A program made the translations under genes and the position numbers. A stretch of 64,000 bases of DNA from Limnomonas spitsbergensis (taxonomy: Eukaryota; Chlorophyta; Chlorophyceae; Chlamydomonadales). The DNA lies in contig JAYJMM010000004.1 in assembly GCA_037349105.1 (NCBI GenBank), forward strand, positions 620,001-684,000, read 5' to 3'. Under the pieces are notes generated by a model. It was not told where the DNA came from and ran no database searches. It saw nothing but the letters and a program-made list of their open reading frames with translations. Shown piece after piece: positions 63,561 through 64,000 of the stretch; the first letter of the stretch is position 1; the number at the start of each line of letters is the position of its first letter.

Positions 63561-64000
63561 GACTTGCAGGCGTGGTCGAGGGGTACCGGGTGGGCGTCGC
63601 GTGTTTAGGCAGGAGGTGTTGCGTTTGTTGTAGCTTGAGCAGACGGGCGCTCCACCCCAAACCCTTAGAACCGTTACCCCTAATTAAGGCGTCTGAGCCC
63701 AGCTGTCCCGCAGCTCTGGCTTGCAGTGTGGGAGATAAGGGTCCAGGGCGGTGGGTGAGGGGTAGGGTTGAGGGGGCTGGTTGGGGATTAGGTTTCAGGG
63801 GGGTGGGTGATGGGAAGGAGGATACGGTGGGGTAGGGTTAGCAGGGTGGGTGTGGGGCAGGAGGATATGGTGGGGGCTCCCGCTGCGGCCATGGAGGTGA
63901 AAATGCTGAAAAGACTGGACGCATCAATGTCACTTAGGGGTATGTGCGCATTTTGCAGAGGAAGGCGCTCACATTTTGAAATCCCCCTTCTCCCATTTTG
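63366..64000 (+). other. Intron of the mutarotase-like gene running off the window
   Basis: After the exon 9 donor only echo copies and G-rich telomere-like words (gtagggttgagggggctggt, gtagggttagcagggtgg) are seen. A further exon near 63890 (GAGGTGAAAATGCTG) cannot be confirmed. Confidence 0.5.

Noticed and set aside
1..64000. tRNA, rRNA or snRNA genes
   Set aside because: No cloverleaf with A/B boxes or conserved rRNA blocks was noticed by eye on either strand; a tRNAscan/Infernal run would be needed to exclude diverged cases.

Overview
This is nuclear DNA from a eukaryote, most probably a green alga. Its genes are split by many spliceosomal introns, nearly all GT-AG. The products are a green/plant-type set: an RRM plus CCHC-knuckle SR protein of the plant RSZ kind, a DEK chromatin protein, a plastid-targeted sugar-phosphate mutarotase homologue, prohibitin, cytosolic-type enolase, mitochondrial uL24 and an AIFM2-like flavoprotein. 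Plant-type telomere motifs (TTTAGGG/CCCTAAA) are scattered through introns and spacers. A large, repeat-rich prasinophyte-like genome would fit, but I cannot name the species.

Layout: (1) 1-4605 +, 3' part of phenylalanyl-tRNA synthetase beta. (2) 5427-9337 -, prohibitin, seven exons, 282 aa. (3) about 11206-19197 -, an unrecognised coiled-coil protein with very large introns holding 51-bp telomere-like and 16-bp satellites. (4) 19198-22859, gene-poor spacer. (5) 22860-23269 +, a small LSM protein (NAA38/LSMD1-like). (6) 24020-31345 -, enolase, apparently decayed into an unprocessed pseudogene. (7) 31648-36443 +, DEK, head-to-head with enolase. (8) 37081-40072 -, uL24m. (9) 40179-41848 +, RSZ-type SR protein, only 106 bp from uL24m. 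(10) 43140-43940 -, a LINE-like fragment. (11) 44027-50590 +, AIFM2-like oxidoreductase. (12) 52601-53161 -, a BTB-domain exon. (13) 56019 to beyond 63365 +, plastid mutarotase-like protein with long acidic inserts. Genes alternate in direction with tight divergent starts. They are unrelated housekeeping genes, not a pathway cluster.

The most striking signal is not a gene. At about 20 exon/intron boundaries, in every large gene, a short segment spanning the splice junction (20-60 bp of exon edge plus splice site) is repeated two to six or more times in tandem inside the neighbouring intron. The true exon is the end copy. I call these splice-junction echoes. They leave chains of decoy splice sites, are often joined by telomere-like CCCTAAA/TTAGGG tracts, and in two places have grown into minisatellites. 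They are rare in the short 5'-proximal introns and common in the long 3' introns. Intron length rises from 5' to 3' in nearly every gene. A dispersed ~150-bp repeat (R1, at least 20 copies) and a ~60-90-bp repeat (R2) fill much of the rest.
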